From Stomoxys calcitrans (taxonomy: Eukaryota; Arthropoda; Insecta; Diptera; Muscidae), in contig NC_081554.1 in assembly GCF_963082655.1 (NCBI RefSeq), forward strand, positions 44,450,291-44,514,290: a stretch of 64,000 nt of DNA. Direction: 5' to 3'. Of this stretch, positions 43,160 through 54,139 are shown piece by piece. Position numbers and translations under genes: made by a program. The notes under the pieces are model-generated. The model was not told where the DNA came from and made no database searches. It worked only from the letters and a program-made list of their open reading frames with translations. Every line of letters begins with the position of its first letter. Within the stretch, counting starts at the first letter, position 1.

Positions 43160-44480
43160 TTTTTTTTTTTATTTCTGTCAGCCAACACGTAGGGGATATC
43201 CCCTAAGAATGCAGTGCATTGCGATGGCGAAAGAAAATTAGGATTTGGAGGGGGAAAAGGATGCAGTGCTTATTGACATTTGTCTTAAATCTTTGGATGT
43301 CAAAGTGGGTGGGAAAAATATTAGCCGGAAGTCGGTCCACATAAGAATTCTCTCTATAATGCATTGTGCGGTCCGCTGGCCCCAATCAATTACAAACCGG
43401 TGTGAGTACCTGGAATATCTAGTATCCCTGACATACATCCTTACATCAGGAATAAGAAGACGAATATCAGACAAACACACACCATGAAAGTACCGATATA
43501 ACAGCGCCAAACCACCCACATTACGACGATGATGTGGGGAGGCAATAGAGTTCGATACACCACTGTTTCCAATCAACGCCATCGCTCTTTTTTTCAGTCA
43601 GCCAACACGCAGGGGATGTCTCCTATGAATGCAGTGCATTGCGTTGGGGAGAGGAAATTAGAAATTGGAGGGGCGACAAGGGATGTAGTCCTTATTGATA
43701 TTTGTCTTAAATCCTGCGTGTTGGCTGACTGAAAAAAAAATCAACGCCTTCGCTCTCCTCTGTACACGATACAATAGCTCCAGTGATGATTTTGAAGCTA
43801 CAGCCCATACATGTGAGTTGTACTCCATATTCGGCCTTATGAAAGCGGTGTAGATGTTAAGAAGATCAGACGGGGTGAAGTAATTCTTACAGCGTTTAAG
43901 GAAGCCTAAACACTTGAATGCTTCCTTCGACACTTCCAGTACATGTTTAGCCCAATGGACATCACTTTGTATTTTCATGCCCAGAACATCAAGAGCTAGC
44001 ATCTCTGACATACATCCTTACATCAGGAATAAGAAGAGGAATATCAAACGAACACACACCACGAAAGTAGCGATAGAACAGCGCCAAACCACCCACATTG
44101 CGACGATGATGTGGGGAGGCAATAGAGTTCGACCCCACTCAGAAATGGCCAGCAAATCCTGGCAGAGTGTATCGTTCATTACCCGCCTCTTGTCCTCAGA
44201 CTCGGTTTATGGTCGACTGAGTACGAATGCCAGAGATTACTGCCATCCGCAAATGAGTAGATCGGATTCGATGTCTGACCCAACAGATCGTTGATGAAAA
44301 TTAGAAAAAGAGAAGGAGAAAGAACAGAGCCCTGGGGTACACCTGCGGTCAATTTGTGCTCATTGAATGAGAACCCATCTATAACGAATCGAATAGAGCG
44401 ATCTCTGAGAAAGCTCGAAATAAATCGAACAAAGCCTTTACCGACACCAGATGCGACAAGCTTCTGTATAAGGCGGAACC
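43160..44480 (-). mobile_element. LINE-D copy, RT palm to poly-A, rearranged
   Basis: Minus-strand blocks: GVPQGSVLSL-type sequence and FADDSNP near 44340-44225. Thumb LALDVLGMKIQSDVHWAKHV ... LLNIYTAFIRPNMEYNSHVW ... LLYRVQRRAKALI (43995-43745). After a 151-bp insertion, GNSGVSNSIASPHHRRNVGG and LALLYRYFHG ... RYSHRFVIDW (43570-43390). Then the coding end and 3' region to the T-run at 43160-43173. A ~128-bp segment occurs twice (43428-43555, 44005-44133). This is the best LINE-D copy here, but it has stops and the duplication. Confidence 0.78.
43588..43738. mobile_element. 151-bp insertion of LINE-D 3' ends in inverted orientation
   Basis: The left arm 43588-43613 (T-run plus cagtcagccaacacgcagg) and right arm 43713-43738 are perfect 26-bp inverted repeats, each matching the LINE-D 3' end with its poly-A. 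The flanks aatcaacgccatcgctct and aatcaacgccttcgctct differ at one position, like a target duplication. The host LINE-D reading (RVQRRAKALI | GNSGVSN) continues across the insertion. Confidence 0.8.
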
Positions 44481-45184
44481 TGGTTATTTATAGAAATTTT
44501 GGACTGTTGAACGGTGAACTTAAATTTGCAATAAAGCTTTTGAATGAGTGGTAACCATTTGTTTTTCTCTCCTTTAGGATTTTAAGTTGCAAAAAGGAGA
44601 CAATTCATATAATTTTTTGCAAGTGAATTTAACAAAAAAAAAATCTCCATAACGAATATCCGTGAATCGTAAGAGATTTTATGTCAAATTTCGGTTCACC
44701 GTTCAAAGCCCAACATGTCTACGAATATTCATCTTCAGGCTTATATAGCAGAAATTATGTTTTCTTACTTTTTTTTTTGTGCAGTATTATCCTTAGTAAC
44801 TATTATCCAAATTATTTTTTCCACCACTGTAGCTTCTACAAACAGAAAGGCAAAGACAACCCATGCTGGCAAACATATTTCTCTGCCTTACTTTAGAATT
44901 TTATTTTCAATATATAAACGAAAACACCATGATTTATTTACTTAAAGCAAAGATGAAATTAATTCATAATCATGGCTATAAATATGAACTTCCATAAGAG
45001 TACCAATGCCTTGCTATTGCACAGAAAAACTTTAATAAAGAAGGTGATGCCGCTGGTGGTTGAGTTTAGTATTCACTTTTCTTCCATTGGCGTAGTTTAA
45101 GGAATCCCGAGGAAAAATTTTAATAGCAAGTACTAGCAAATTTCGTTTATTTCTTGATTCAAATGCCATTTTTATCCCAATAAT
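44480..45184. other. AT-rich stretch with a possible small inverted-repeat element
   Basis: ttgaacggtgaac at about 44507-44519 and gttcaccgttcaa at about 44694-44706 are perfect inverted repeats within longer imperfect arms (44500-44526, 44686-44713). Otherwise unique. Confidence 0.4.
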
Positions 45185-45193
45185 AGTATGACC

Positions 45194-45488
45194 CTTGGGG
45201 CCACCGTAGCGCCGAAGTGAGCATGTCACCCTATGACGTTGGACGCCTGGCTTCGAATTCTGGCAGAACCATCAGAAAATTTTTTAGCGATGGTTATCCC
45301 CTCCTAATGCTGGCGACATTTCTGAGGTACTTTGCCATGAAAAAATCGTCTCCCCAAAGAGGTGTCGCTCCGCGGTACGCCATTGGGATTTGGCTATAAA
45401 AAGGAGGTCCCTTATCATTGAGCTTAAAATTTAATCGGACAGCGCTCATTGATTTGTGAGAAATTTGCCCCACTTTTGCATTTGCAAG
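45194..45488 (+). mobile_element. SINE-1 copy with 9-bp target duplication
   Basis: Head ggggccaccgtagcgccgaa, B-box-like GGCTTCGAATTC, complete body; the tail is shortened (gaaatttgccccacttttgc). agtatgacc at 45185-45193 recurs at 45489-45497. Confidence 0.85.
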
Positions 45489-45639
45489 AGTATGACCATA
45501 AAAATTCATGAAATGGTATTGCGCTGAAGCATGCAAGACCCATTTAAAAATGTGACTGTCGATAGCATAATGACGGCTATATCTAAACATGATCCAATCG
45601 AGACAATAATCAGCAACCGACGGGACTAACACAGCTCAA

Positions 45640-46046
45640 AACAAGTAAAAAATGTACTTGGTACAGTTGTTGAGAGTCATAACAGAACACTATGTGCAAA
45701 TTTTCAGCCAAATTGGACGAAAATTGCGGTTTCCAGTGGCTCAAGAAGCCAAATCGGAGATCAGTTTATATAGGGGCTATATCAGATTATAGACCGATGC
45801 GCACCGTACTTGACGCAGTGGTTGTAAGTCATAACAGAATACTATGGGCAAAATTTAAGCCAAATCGAACGAAAATTGCGACTTCCACGAGCTGAAGAAG
45901 TCAAACCAGGAGCTCGGTTTATATGGCAGCTATAACAGTTTATAGACCGATTTGAACCGCACTTGGCACAGTTGTTGAGAGTCATAACAGAACACTTTGT
46001 GCAAAATTGGACGAAAATTGCGGTTTCTGGGGGCTGAAGAAGTCAA
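45640..46046 (+). mobile_element. DINE-1-like internal units, no termini
   Basis: Three units: ttcagccaaattggacgaaa, tatataggggctatatcaga near 45765, tatatggcagctataacag near 45918, and a third that breaks into transposase sequence at about 46046. Confidence 0.68.
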
Positions 46047-46860
46047 GCACACTTGCAGAAGTCCAGATGACTGGACCATTTCCTTGAGTTTCCTATAAAT
46101 TGATTGTGATGTTCGCTGGCCTGGCCTGTGGCGTCGTCCTGTAGCAACCACATCTCCTTCAAGTCCATATCATCCAATTGGGACCAAAAATATGCAGTTG
46201 TCATTGAACGGTAGCGATTCCCATTCATAGAAACGTGCTGGTAGTGATTATGAAGAAAGAAGTACAGCCCAATGATTCCGCCGGCCTATAAACCGCACCA
46301 AATCGTAATTGTTTGGGGATGTAATGACGACTCATGGAGTAGGTGTGGATTGCTGCCTGACCCATAACGCATATTTTGTTTATTGGCAAAGCCATGCAGC
46401 CAGAAATGAGCCTCATCGCTGAAGCTGCTAACGTTGAGGCTACTGGTTCCGAATCGTGGAAGTAAATTTTAATAATTTCGACTCGTTTTCGACTCGCCGT
46501 CCAGTAGTAACCACATCTCCTCCAAGTCCATATCATGCAATTGGGGCCAAAAATATGCTGTTGCCATTGAACGGTAGCGATTCCCATTCACAGAAACGTG
46601 CCGGTCGTGATTATCACTGAAGAAGTACAGCCCAATGATTCCGCCGGCCCATAAACCGCACCAAATCGTAATTTTTTTCGCGATGTAATAATGACTCATG
46701 GAGTAGGTGTGGATTGCTGTCTGGCCAATAACGCATATTGTGTTTATTGGCAAAGCCATTTAGCCAGAATTGAGTCTCATCGTTGAAGCTGTTAACGTTG
46801 AGGCTACTGGTTCCGAATCGTGGTAGTAAATTTTAATAATTTCGACTGCTTGTTGGCTCG
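46046..46860 (-). pseudogene. Mariner-like transposase segment in tandem duplicate
   Basis: Two direct copies, 46144-46506 and 46507-46850, with period about 363 bp. Each reads on the minus strand NDETQFWLNGFANKHNMRYW-type sequence (first aspartate region), then GGIIGLYFF, NGNRYRSMATAYFWPQL and DMDLEEMWLL. The second aspartate site is QDDA in the lower copy and LLDG in the upper. The C-terminal third with the last aspartate is absent. This subfamily differs from those at 807, 9990 and 61284. Confidence 0.8.
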
Positions 46861-46974
46861 TATTTATATCTTTCCATCATGAAATGGCACACCTTAATGA
46901 AGAGAAATGTTAAAAGGGCGGCAAAAATTTGGCATCATTTGCTGTCTCTATCGGTCTACTTTTGTGGCATTCCT

Positions 46975-47108
46975 GAAAAAACCCCGCATCTCACAAGTGT
47001 CGCCAGCATTTAGAGCGAACAATTTTTTTTCTGATGTTCTCGCCAGAATTCGAACCCAGGCGTTAAGCGTCAGAGGCGGAGATGCTAACCTCTGCGCTAC
47101 GGTGAGCC
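46975..47108 (-). mobile_element. SINE-1 fragment (5' half)
   Basis: B-box-like ccagaattcgaacccagg near 47044 and A-box-like aacctctgcgctacggtg at the right. The body is truncated at about 46975. Confidence 0.78.
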
Positions 47109-47159
47109 TAATGTACCTTACTTTTCCAAATTTTAGCTGCATTGGGTAATAGGTAGTAT

Positions 47160-47570
47160 CCAACTTATCTTTTTCCAATCGGGATCGGTCGAATGAACAT
47201 CCGATCCCGATAGGTGAGACCTTTCCCAGTCGCAAGCTGGGCTTTGACATAGTGAGCGCTCCAATGCCTCCTCATCCTCCGCACATGATCTCGATTGGTG
47301 GTACCTTTCCCAGGCGAAAACTGAGCTTTGGCATAGCTAGCACTCTAATGCCTCCTTATCCACTTCATATGGCCTGCCAACAAATTCGCTTGCCTCACCT
47401 GTCCCATGAGAGTCTCTTGCCAATTTCCCCTACTCAGATCGGCATACAAGAACTAACATGGCTTTACCGCCGCCACATCACGCATTCAGTGATTTCAGGG
47501 ATCTCCGCCTGAAGGACCTTGTTATGATCAGGCAAGCCAGCGATAAAAGAACTCTGTCTCTGGATCTTTA
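47160..47570 (-). mobile_element. LINE-A-like fragment with a ~90-bp direct duplication
   Basis: On the minus strand, LPDHNKVLQAEIPEITECVM (47540-47480) matches the RNase H interior of LINE-A. The left part contains two direct copies of a cgattggtggtacctttccc-type block (about 47190-47260 and 47280-47350), each ending in aatgcctcctcatcc-like sequence. Confidence 0.6.
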
Positions 47571-49020
47571 CCATAAACTCCCATATCCGTTATCTCCCCC
47601 GGCGATTCCGTAAGTACGTCGGAATATGATAGCGATGATAGCACATCTATTATCGCATAACACACACATTCTTAGTTATGTCATCAAGCCCAAAATCCGG
47701 AGTCCCCATCATTAGGCTCTAACCAGTTGCTTGACAAGCACCAATTGATGAGGAAGATTGTTCTGTTTTATAGGGGAAGTACAATTTTTACACCGATAAA
47801 CGTTAGACGGGAATTTACCAAATTTTTATGTTAAAATCACTTCGGTGTGGTAAAATTGCGGTAATCGCCGTTGCTAGGTCTCTGAAGCCCATCCTCCTGC
47901 ACTTAAGATCTGATGCTACACTGGAGGACGGATCCTCAACCACTTTGTTGATAACACTACCTGCAGATATCCTAGGGGCCCACAAAAACTATCACTAAAA
48001 AATTTACCTACAAACTGGTGAACAGATATTTTTGCGAATCAGATTAAAGATATGTCTGCTACTCTCAACGCTTCAAACATGAATAGTGCTAGCTTTTAAG
48101 AAATCCTTATTCTGAAACTCACATTTTTTGTCAAAGTTTGATCCGCCCAACTTTAGCAATTTCTTTACTACATAGAAGTTTGCTTTATTTTCATTAGACC
48201 CCCCTTTGGTAAATATCATAGCTACGCCAATGTCATTTTCACCACATATATTTTCCTTGCCAATGATCATGTATGCGTGCGTTTAAGAGATTACCTATGC
48301 CGACGATGATGCCAATTGAAAATTGTTATGTTTTCATTATTTCTATGAAGTTTACTAGTAGCTGCCGTTTGACCGCCAACACCGTACCATCGTCAGAGAA
48401 CACGAAGTCGTCTTCTGATGGTTATTCCATCTTTTATATTTGCACACACCGTATTGGTAGAAGCGTCAAAAATGTAAAGGTAATCATTTGTAATTTTCTA
48501 ACATTCTTGAGATTGGTTGGTTGGCTGGTTATGCTTTTTCCTTGGAAGAAGTTGAAAGCCATAGTATCTTTACCAGCCTAGAGCAGCCATCATGAAAAAG
48601 TGCGTGCTTGCATCCTCATGCTTCAGAGTTTATCTCGGGTTCCCCCTAGTGCCATCACAAATCATCGCATCTCGCTAAAGACATTTTCATCTCTCTCTGT
48701 TTTTTTATACTCGTATGCGTCTGTGTGTTGCAGCTTTAACGGGAAACTAAGATGTTCACTTCAAATGACACTTTAAATATACTAAGGAGATATATATTTT
48801 TTTCAGACCTTCTCTTACTGATGTGGTTGATGTTATTGCCATATCGTTAGAGGAAAATTAACTAAAGTAGCCGACAATTAGTTAACCCATTTGGAAGCGG
48901 CTTTAAAATTAATGGCTGAACGTTTTTTTTTTTTAATAAAAGTTATGAAGTCACTTTGACATAATGCACTTTCATATCTAAAACCGGCGAACTTCTCTAT
49001 AAAATAGCACCGATGAAATA
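47570..49020. other. Unique stretch, no gene seen
   Basis: About 1.45 kb without recognised families. The 102-codon frame at 48273-48581 has no familiar domain. Confidence 0.45.
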
Positions 49021-49251
49021 TTGGGTTGCCCAAAAAGTAATTGCGGATTTTTTAAAAGAAAGTAAATACATTTTAATAAAACTTAGAAGGAATTTTAATC
49101 AAATATACTTTTTTATACTTTTTTTCTAAAGCAAGCTAAAAGTAACAGCTGATAACTGACAGAAGAAAAAATGCAATTACAGAGTCACAAACTGTGAAAA
49201 AATTTGTCAACGCCGACTATATGAAAAATCCGCAATTACTTTTTGGGCAAC
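49021..49251 (+). mobile_element. Mariner-derived MITE copy 7 (~231 bp)
   Basis: Intact left TIR with TA at 49019-49020. The right end ...ctttttgggcaac joins gttttag, so the last few bases and the right TA are lost. Confidence 0.87.
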
Positions 49252-49269
49252 GTTTTAGAGAAAGGAACA

Positions 49270-49785
49270 AGTTTTTTGTTGTTGAATTGGAGCGGACCAA
49301 ACATAGCTCAGCTTTCGCCTTCATGTCGGGTAAGGTAATAGCTTGAGGTCAAATGAGAAAAGTGCACAGAGAGCATTCAACAATTTGGCCTTTCTTAATA
49401 GGTAAAATTACGATAGGCTTGGGATCTCTGGATCTAAAAAGATGGGTCGTCAAAAGAACACCTCAAGGAGGTGTACTGTCTCCTCTACTTTGGAATATAG
49501 CCATTAACAATATATTACTGTCTCTGGAAGAAAAAGGTGTAAAAGTGTATGCCTATGACGTGGCAATTGCGGTTTGGTGAAAGTTTCCCAGCACTCAAAG
49601 AGATATCCTTCAAGACAAAAGTAGTTCTTTTCAGCAGGAGATACAAGTTAGCTACAGTGTAACTTGTCTTCTTGGGTGTAGAGAATGTTCCATTTACAGC
49701 AAGCGCAAAATACCTGGGGGTTTTGCTAGACAGGAAATTGAATTTCAAATTCAACACTTTGGAAAGGGCAGTAGCGGGATCGCTC
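49270..49785 (+). mobile_element. LINE-B RT palm and thumb fragment, sense
   Basis: 49353-49580 reads RTPQGGVLSPLLWNIAINNI ... VYAYDVAIAVW. The QGGVLSPLLWN block is intact, but the catalytic YADDVAIAV has become YAYDVAIAV. The thumb follows on + in shifted frames: KTKVVLFSRRYKLATV and VPFTASAKYLGVLLDRKLNF to about 49770. Confidence 0.8.
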
Positions 49786-50039
49786 AGCTCATCTTCCAGA
49801 TATCATGTGATATAAGAATGTTCAAAGACAGGTTGAGGACAATTGTAAGGTACTCGACCCAAGACAGATCCAGATTCTTCAGCACCAGTGTAGAGATTCC
49901 GTCGGGGCCCAACGTCTTGGATGATTTGGCGCCACGTCCACGCTAAATTGTGATGACGGTCCATCGGCTCGTAGACCACAGATACGATGAATGGCTCTCC
50001 TCCTAGCCCTGTCACTCTCCGGATGAACAATAAATTGAC

Positions 50040-50142
50040 TGTTGTTGTTGTTGTAGCAGTGTTGTAAACTGAGGTGGCCGCCCTTGCCCATGAAGGATTT
50101 CATCGGGTCAATCCGGCACGTACAACCGGCTGCCATGGGATT
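50040..50142 (-). mobile_element. SINE-3 copy b with candidate target duplication
   Basis: Minus-strand head atggcagccggttgtacgtg, tail (CAA)n seen as gttgttgttgttgtagcagt on +. Flanks aataaattgac (50029-50039) and aataaatcgac (50143-50153) match at 10 of 11 positions. Confidence 0.8.
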
Positions 50143-50615
50143 AATAAATCGACGGTTGAATTACCTTCAATATATGACGGTTGAATAACCTGGCACATCT
50201 CTTCGTATCAGTCACAGTCACGTCGTCAAAAGTGACAGAGTTCCTGTCATCCCTTCTACCGGCGATCGAAAGTGACTTAACCATAGACCACAGCTAGTCT
50301 AAGCCGATACCTATGTGACAATGCTCAAAATGTTCCAGCCACAAATTCCGCTTATGTTCGTTGACTATCCTGTTAATTTCCAGATTCAGCTCGCTGATTC
50401 TAGGGCGAACGAATCCTATCATGGTCGTCTGCGAGTAGCACTGCCTGCGCCGAAAAATTGGACCGCACTTGGGGTGTTGGTATAAAGCTAGCGGCTGTTG
50501 CGTTAGTCATGTCTCGGAATTTCCTCTGGGAAAGTGGAACATTTGAGGGGAGTGTCAGCTCACTGTACTCTCTGAAGCCGGCCCAATCGGTTTTCTTCTG
50601 ATTGATAAACGTTGG

Positions 50616-51260
50616 GCGCTCAGAGGTTATGAAGTCGGGTGGTCCGTCGATGGTGACAGAGGTTATGAAGTCTATGGTGACAATTATGGGGAGTTGGTCT
50701 AATCCCAAAGAAATGAAAACTGCCAGGATACATTACTCAGGAGATCTGGGAATGCCTGCGTGTTGCGCACTTCTTTGTAATCCTAGTAGGGTTATCCTCA
50801 TTCACCATTCAAAACGTGGAGTCGTAGGAGCCCAACCTTGGGTGATTTGGCTGTCCATCGGCTCGGAGATCACGGATACGAGGACTGGCTCTCCTCCTTC
50901 CCTGTCATTCTCGGGATGCTTGAAATATTTATGGTTGAAACACCTTGCGCATCTCTTAGCGCCTATTAAAGTTACGTCGCCAAAAATGGCAGAGGTCCTG
51001 TCATCCCATAACAGTAGACCTAAGTTACATTGCTTCAAGTATTCCGGCGCTCAGAGGTTATGAAGTCGGGTGGTCGGTCGATGTTGAGTGCTATGGGGAG
51101 GTAATGCAATTCCAAAGAAATTATGGCTTGCCAGGATACATCACTCAGGAGATAAGGAGATGCAATGGAAAAGCCTGGCGAACTGCTACACCTCCTCATT
51201 ATCTTAGTGGGGACATCCTTATTCACCGTGCAAAACGTGGAGCCTTCAAATCTACACTGT
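50616..51260. repeat. Direct duplication within LINE-B, ~430 bp apart
   Basis: gcgctcagaggttatgaagt opens both 50610-50840 and 51042-51260. The two copies share further blocks (gccaggatacatYactcagg; ttcacc.t.caaaacgtgga) but have diverged with indels. Confidence 0.7.
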
Positions 51261-51639
51261 CAAAGCTATGCCCCGCTTGTCATTACCTAGGCGATAATGC
51301 CATGAAGTGTTGTGAGCCTTAAAGCCTCCTAGAATCAGACGATTATGGCCAGACAGTAGTCCACTTATGTCGGGCTTGTAAGCTTGGCCATTAACTGAGA
51401 CACAACTACCAACTGGCTGTAAGTACACTTCTTGGCGGTACCGGTCTTGACTGCTATCTCCATACATTTCATATAGGCATCACTGACGCCAGGCACAGGC
51501 CAGATGAGTCTATACTGCACTTTATGGTCTATCACTAAGGCCAATCCCCCACCTCCCCCATTCCATAAGCGATCCTTATGTAGTTTGCCATTGTATCCGT
51601 GACAACTGTGCAGGCTGCAGTTATTGCACAGTGGGAGGA

Positions 51640-52229
51640 AATCGAAAAAAAAAACTAGTAAAAAATATGACGTGCGAGAACGGGTATAGTTGTTTTTTGA
51701 AATTTGAAGTGGTTAGAGCTGAGGTGTTAGCGAGATTGTGTGCAAAATGTCATGGCCCTAGGATGTCGATGTGCCTCTTGGCAGGTCCCATAAATTAGGT
51801 CATCTCACCATGTGCCTCTTGGCAGGTCCCATAAAGTTGGTCACCTCACCATTTTGTTCGGGCTGCCAAATCTTCATTTTTGCTCCGATTTTCAAAATTC
51901 TTTTTTTGCTGTATAGTACTCAAATATCCCTACAATATCTCCTCTGGTTTTGGGGTCATGAGTTTTAGTTTTTATTTGTTAAAATTTTGGCCGAGATTTG
52001 CTTCGTTTTTTGCAATTTGCGGAAACAATTGTGGTTCGATTTTCATTTTTATGCATGATTTGGATTCTTGACAACATTTACAACGACTTTGCCGCAACAA
52101 TTGTCCACATCTGATATGAAAATAAAAAAAACGTGAAAAAGTTTTTTTTTTGCTTTTTTTGGTCTAAAAAAATATTTTCATTTCTTATTGTCACTCGGTC
52201 ATTCCGTTTGTAACACCTCGTATTTGCGT
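51640..52229. other. AT-rich stretch with a 41-bp duplication
   Basis: gtgcctcttggcaggtccca at 51771 recurs at 51812 (period 41). The rest is unique and T-rich. Confidence 0.5.
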
Positions 52230-53018
52230 CTAAGACCCCATAAAGTATATATATTCTTGATCTTCATGATATTTTAAGTCGACCTAGCCATGTCCGTCCG
52301 TCTGTCCGTCCGTCGAAATCGGTCCATGTTTTGATATAGCTGCCATATAAACCGATCTTGGGTCGTGACTTCTTGAGCTTCTGGAGGGCGTAATTCTTAT
52401 CCGATTTGACGGATGAATTTTTGCACGTAGTGTTTTGGTATCCCCTCCAACAACTGTGTTAAGTATGGTCTAAGTCGGTTGTTAACCTGATATAGCTGCC
52501 ATATATACCGACCTTGGGTCTTTAGTTCCAGAGCTTCTAGAGAGAGCAATTCTTATCCGATTGGGCTGAAATTTTGCATGAAGTGTTCTGGTATGACTTT
52601 CAACAACTGTGCCAAGTATGCTCTAAATCAATCGATAACCTGATATAGCTGCCATATAAACCGATCTCCCGATAAGACTTCTTGAGCTTCTAGAGGGAGC
52701 AATTCTTATCCGATTTGGTTGAAATTTTGCATGAAGTGTTTTATTTTGACTTCCAACAACTGAGTCCATTATGTCCATATCCTGATATAGCCGCCATTTA
52801 AACCGATCTCCCTATTAGACTTCTTTGGCTTCTAGAGAACACACTTCTAATCCAATATGGTTGAAATTTTTCATATGTCGCTTTGGTATGACTTCCAACA
52901 ACTGTTCCAAATATGGTCTAAATCGGTACATAACCTGATATAGCTGCCATATAAACCAATCTTCCAGTTTGACTATTTGAGCCTCTAGAGGGCGCAATTA
53001 TTACTAGATTTGGTGACG
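52230..53018 (-). mobile_element. DINE-1-like repeat with DINE-1-type terminus, five units
   Basis: It starts with gcgtctaagaccccataaag, then tatatatattcttgatc and gacctagccatgtccgtccg, the hallmark of DINE-1/INE-1 ends. Units with gatatagctgccatat lie near 52333, 52491, 52641, 52786 and 52938. It breaks off at about 53018 without the palindromic end. Confidence 0.8.
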
Positions 53019-53019
53019 G

Positions 53020-54139
53020 AGGTGGTGTTTTTCTATTTGAAAATGGCAGTCCTTTACAGGATCACTTAGACACCTAGTCGTATGTCTTTCGAGAATCGTT
53101 CGACGGACGGATGGACGGACAAACACCGCGCGATAGTAGTATATGAGAGTATAACAGGACAGCTTTAAAAATGAGAAAGGTGAAATTGTTACACCCATAT
53201 TCACAACCCATGCGGAAATATGCCGCACATCTACAATAGGCCAAGAAATTTCATATAATACACCCACCTCTCTCAATCTCTTCTCTGCATAAAACTTCAG
53301 TATAAAAATAAGATTTCAAAAACCGATTTCCTATTCAGTTAAACACACGTTTAGCTTGTTTTACATAAAACATTTAAAAATTGAATAAAAATATCGCATA
53401 TAACATTCGTTCGACCCAGTTCCATACAACAAAAAGTCTATTTGACAAAAATTCTACCAGTGCTGAATCGAATTTAATTTTTGTTTTTCTGGCTGACATT
53501 TTTTCTAAGGAAAAACTACATAAAACCCACCCCTCTCGATGTTTCTTGTGCACTTTGAGAAGCCAGAAAAATCATTAGCAAAACTCTGTAACGACAAAAA
53601 ATCTAAATATCATTTTTCAAAAATTGACAAGTTGACAGATGAAATACGATTTTATGAAAAACCATGAGCATATGAATTTTAAGATCCATGGCAACAACGT
53701 ATTGATATTGTGGTGGGAAGTGTGGATTTCATTACTTTTAACTCGAAGCTCAAAGGGAAAAATAATTTGAAGTAGCACTGAGCTATGAGCATTTATTTGA
53801 GTACGATTCAGATGCTGAAAGCATAGTCATAGCCATTAGAATATGCCATTGACATGGGCATTTTCTCGAAATCGTATGTAAAAAATTGTTGAAAACTAAA
53901 ACCAACAAAAATCTTACTAGGCGTGTAAAATAGTTTTTTTTTCTTAATTTATTTTATTTGGCAGGCAAAGAAGCATGTTTTAAAAATTGAGCTAGAATTT
54001 TTGTATATATCGAAGAAATAAAGGAGGGTATTCTGAATAAATAAATGAATTCAATAGCCAATATATCTTTGAAACCATGTTATCTTGCTGAATGATCATA
54101 GAGGTCATTGTTTCTGAACCCAAAATGTAATGAAAAATT
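53020..54139. other. AT-rich unique stretch
   Basis: 53095-53125 carries a GACGGACGGATGGACGGAC-type run, perhaps a DINE end remnant. Otherwise no family or gene recognised. Confidence 0.45.

Larger units (their letters stand above)
49785..51640 (-). mobile_element. LINE-B fragment: endonuclease and start of RT, antisense
   Basis: Minus-strand order: endonuclease LALVIDHKVQYRLIWPVPGV (about 51545-51490) and LSGHNRLILGGFKAHNTSWH (51350-51290), an apurinic-type endonuclease signature (canonical LGDFNAHH, here GGFKAHN). Then LHYLPIALNIDRPPDFITSE (51120-51050), repeated as LDQLPIIVTIDFITSVTIDG (50705-50645). Then the linker. Then LGPDGISTLVLKNLDLSWVE (49920-49860) and LTIVLNLSLNILI. The endonuclease-linker region is partly duplicated. 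SINE-3 interrupts it at 50040-50142. At 49785 it meets the + strand fragment head-on. Confidence 0.8.

Noticed and set aside
44555..44577. 3' splice-site-like tract (tttttctctcctttag)
   Set aside because: No following open frame or matching donor, and isolated acceptor-like tracts are common in AT-rich DNA.
50602..51063. 153-codon + strand frame
   Set aside because: It is antisense to LINE-B endonuclease and linker sequence.
53095..53160. GGACGGATGGACGGAC run as a regulatory element
   Set aside because: It resembles the GTCCGTCC block of DINE ends and is better explained as a decayed terminus.
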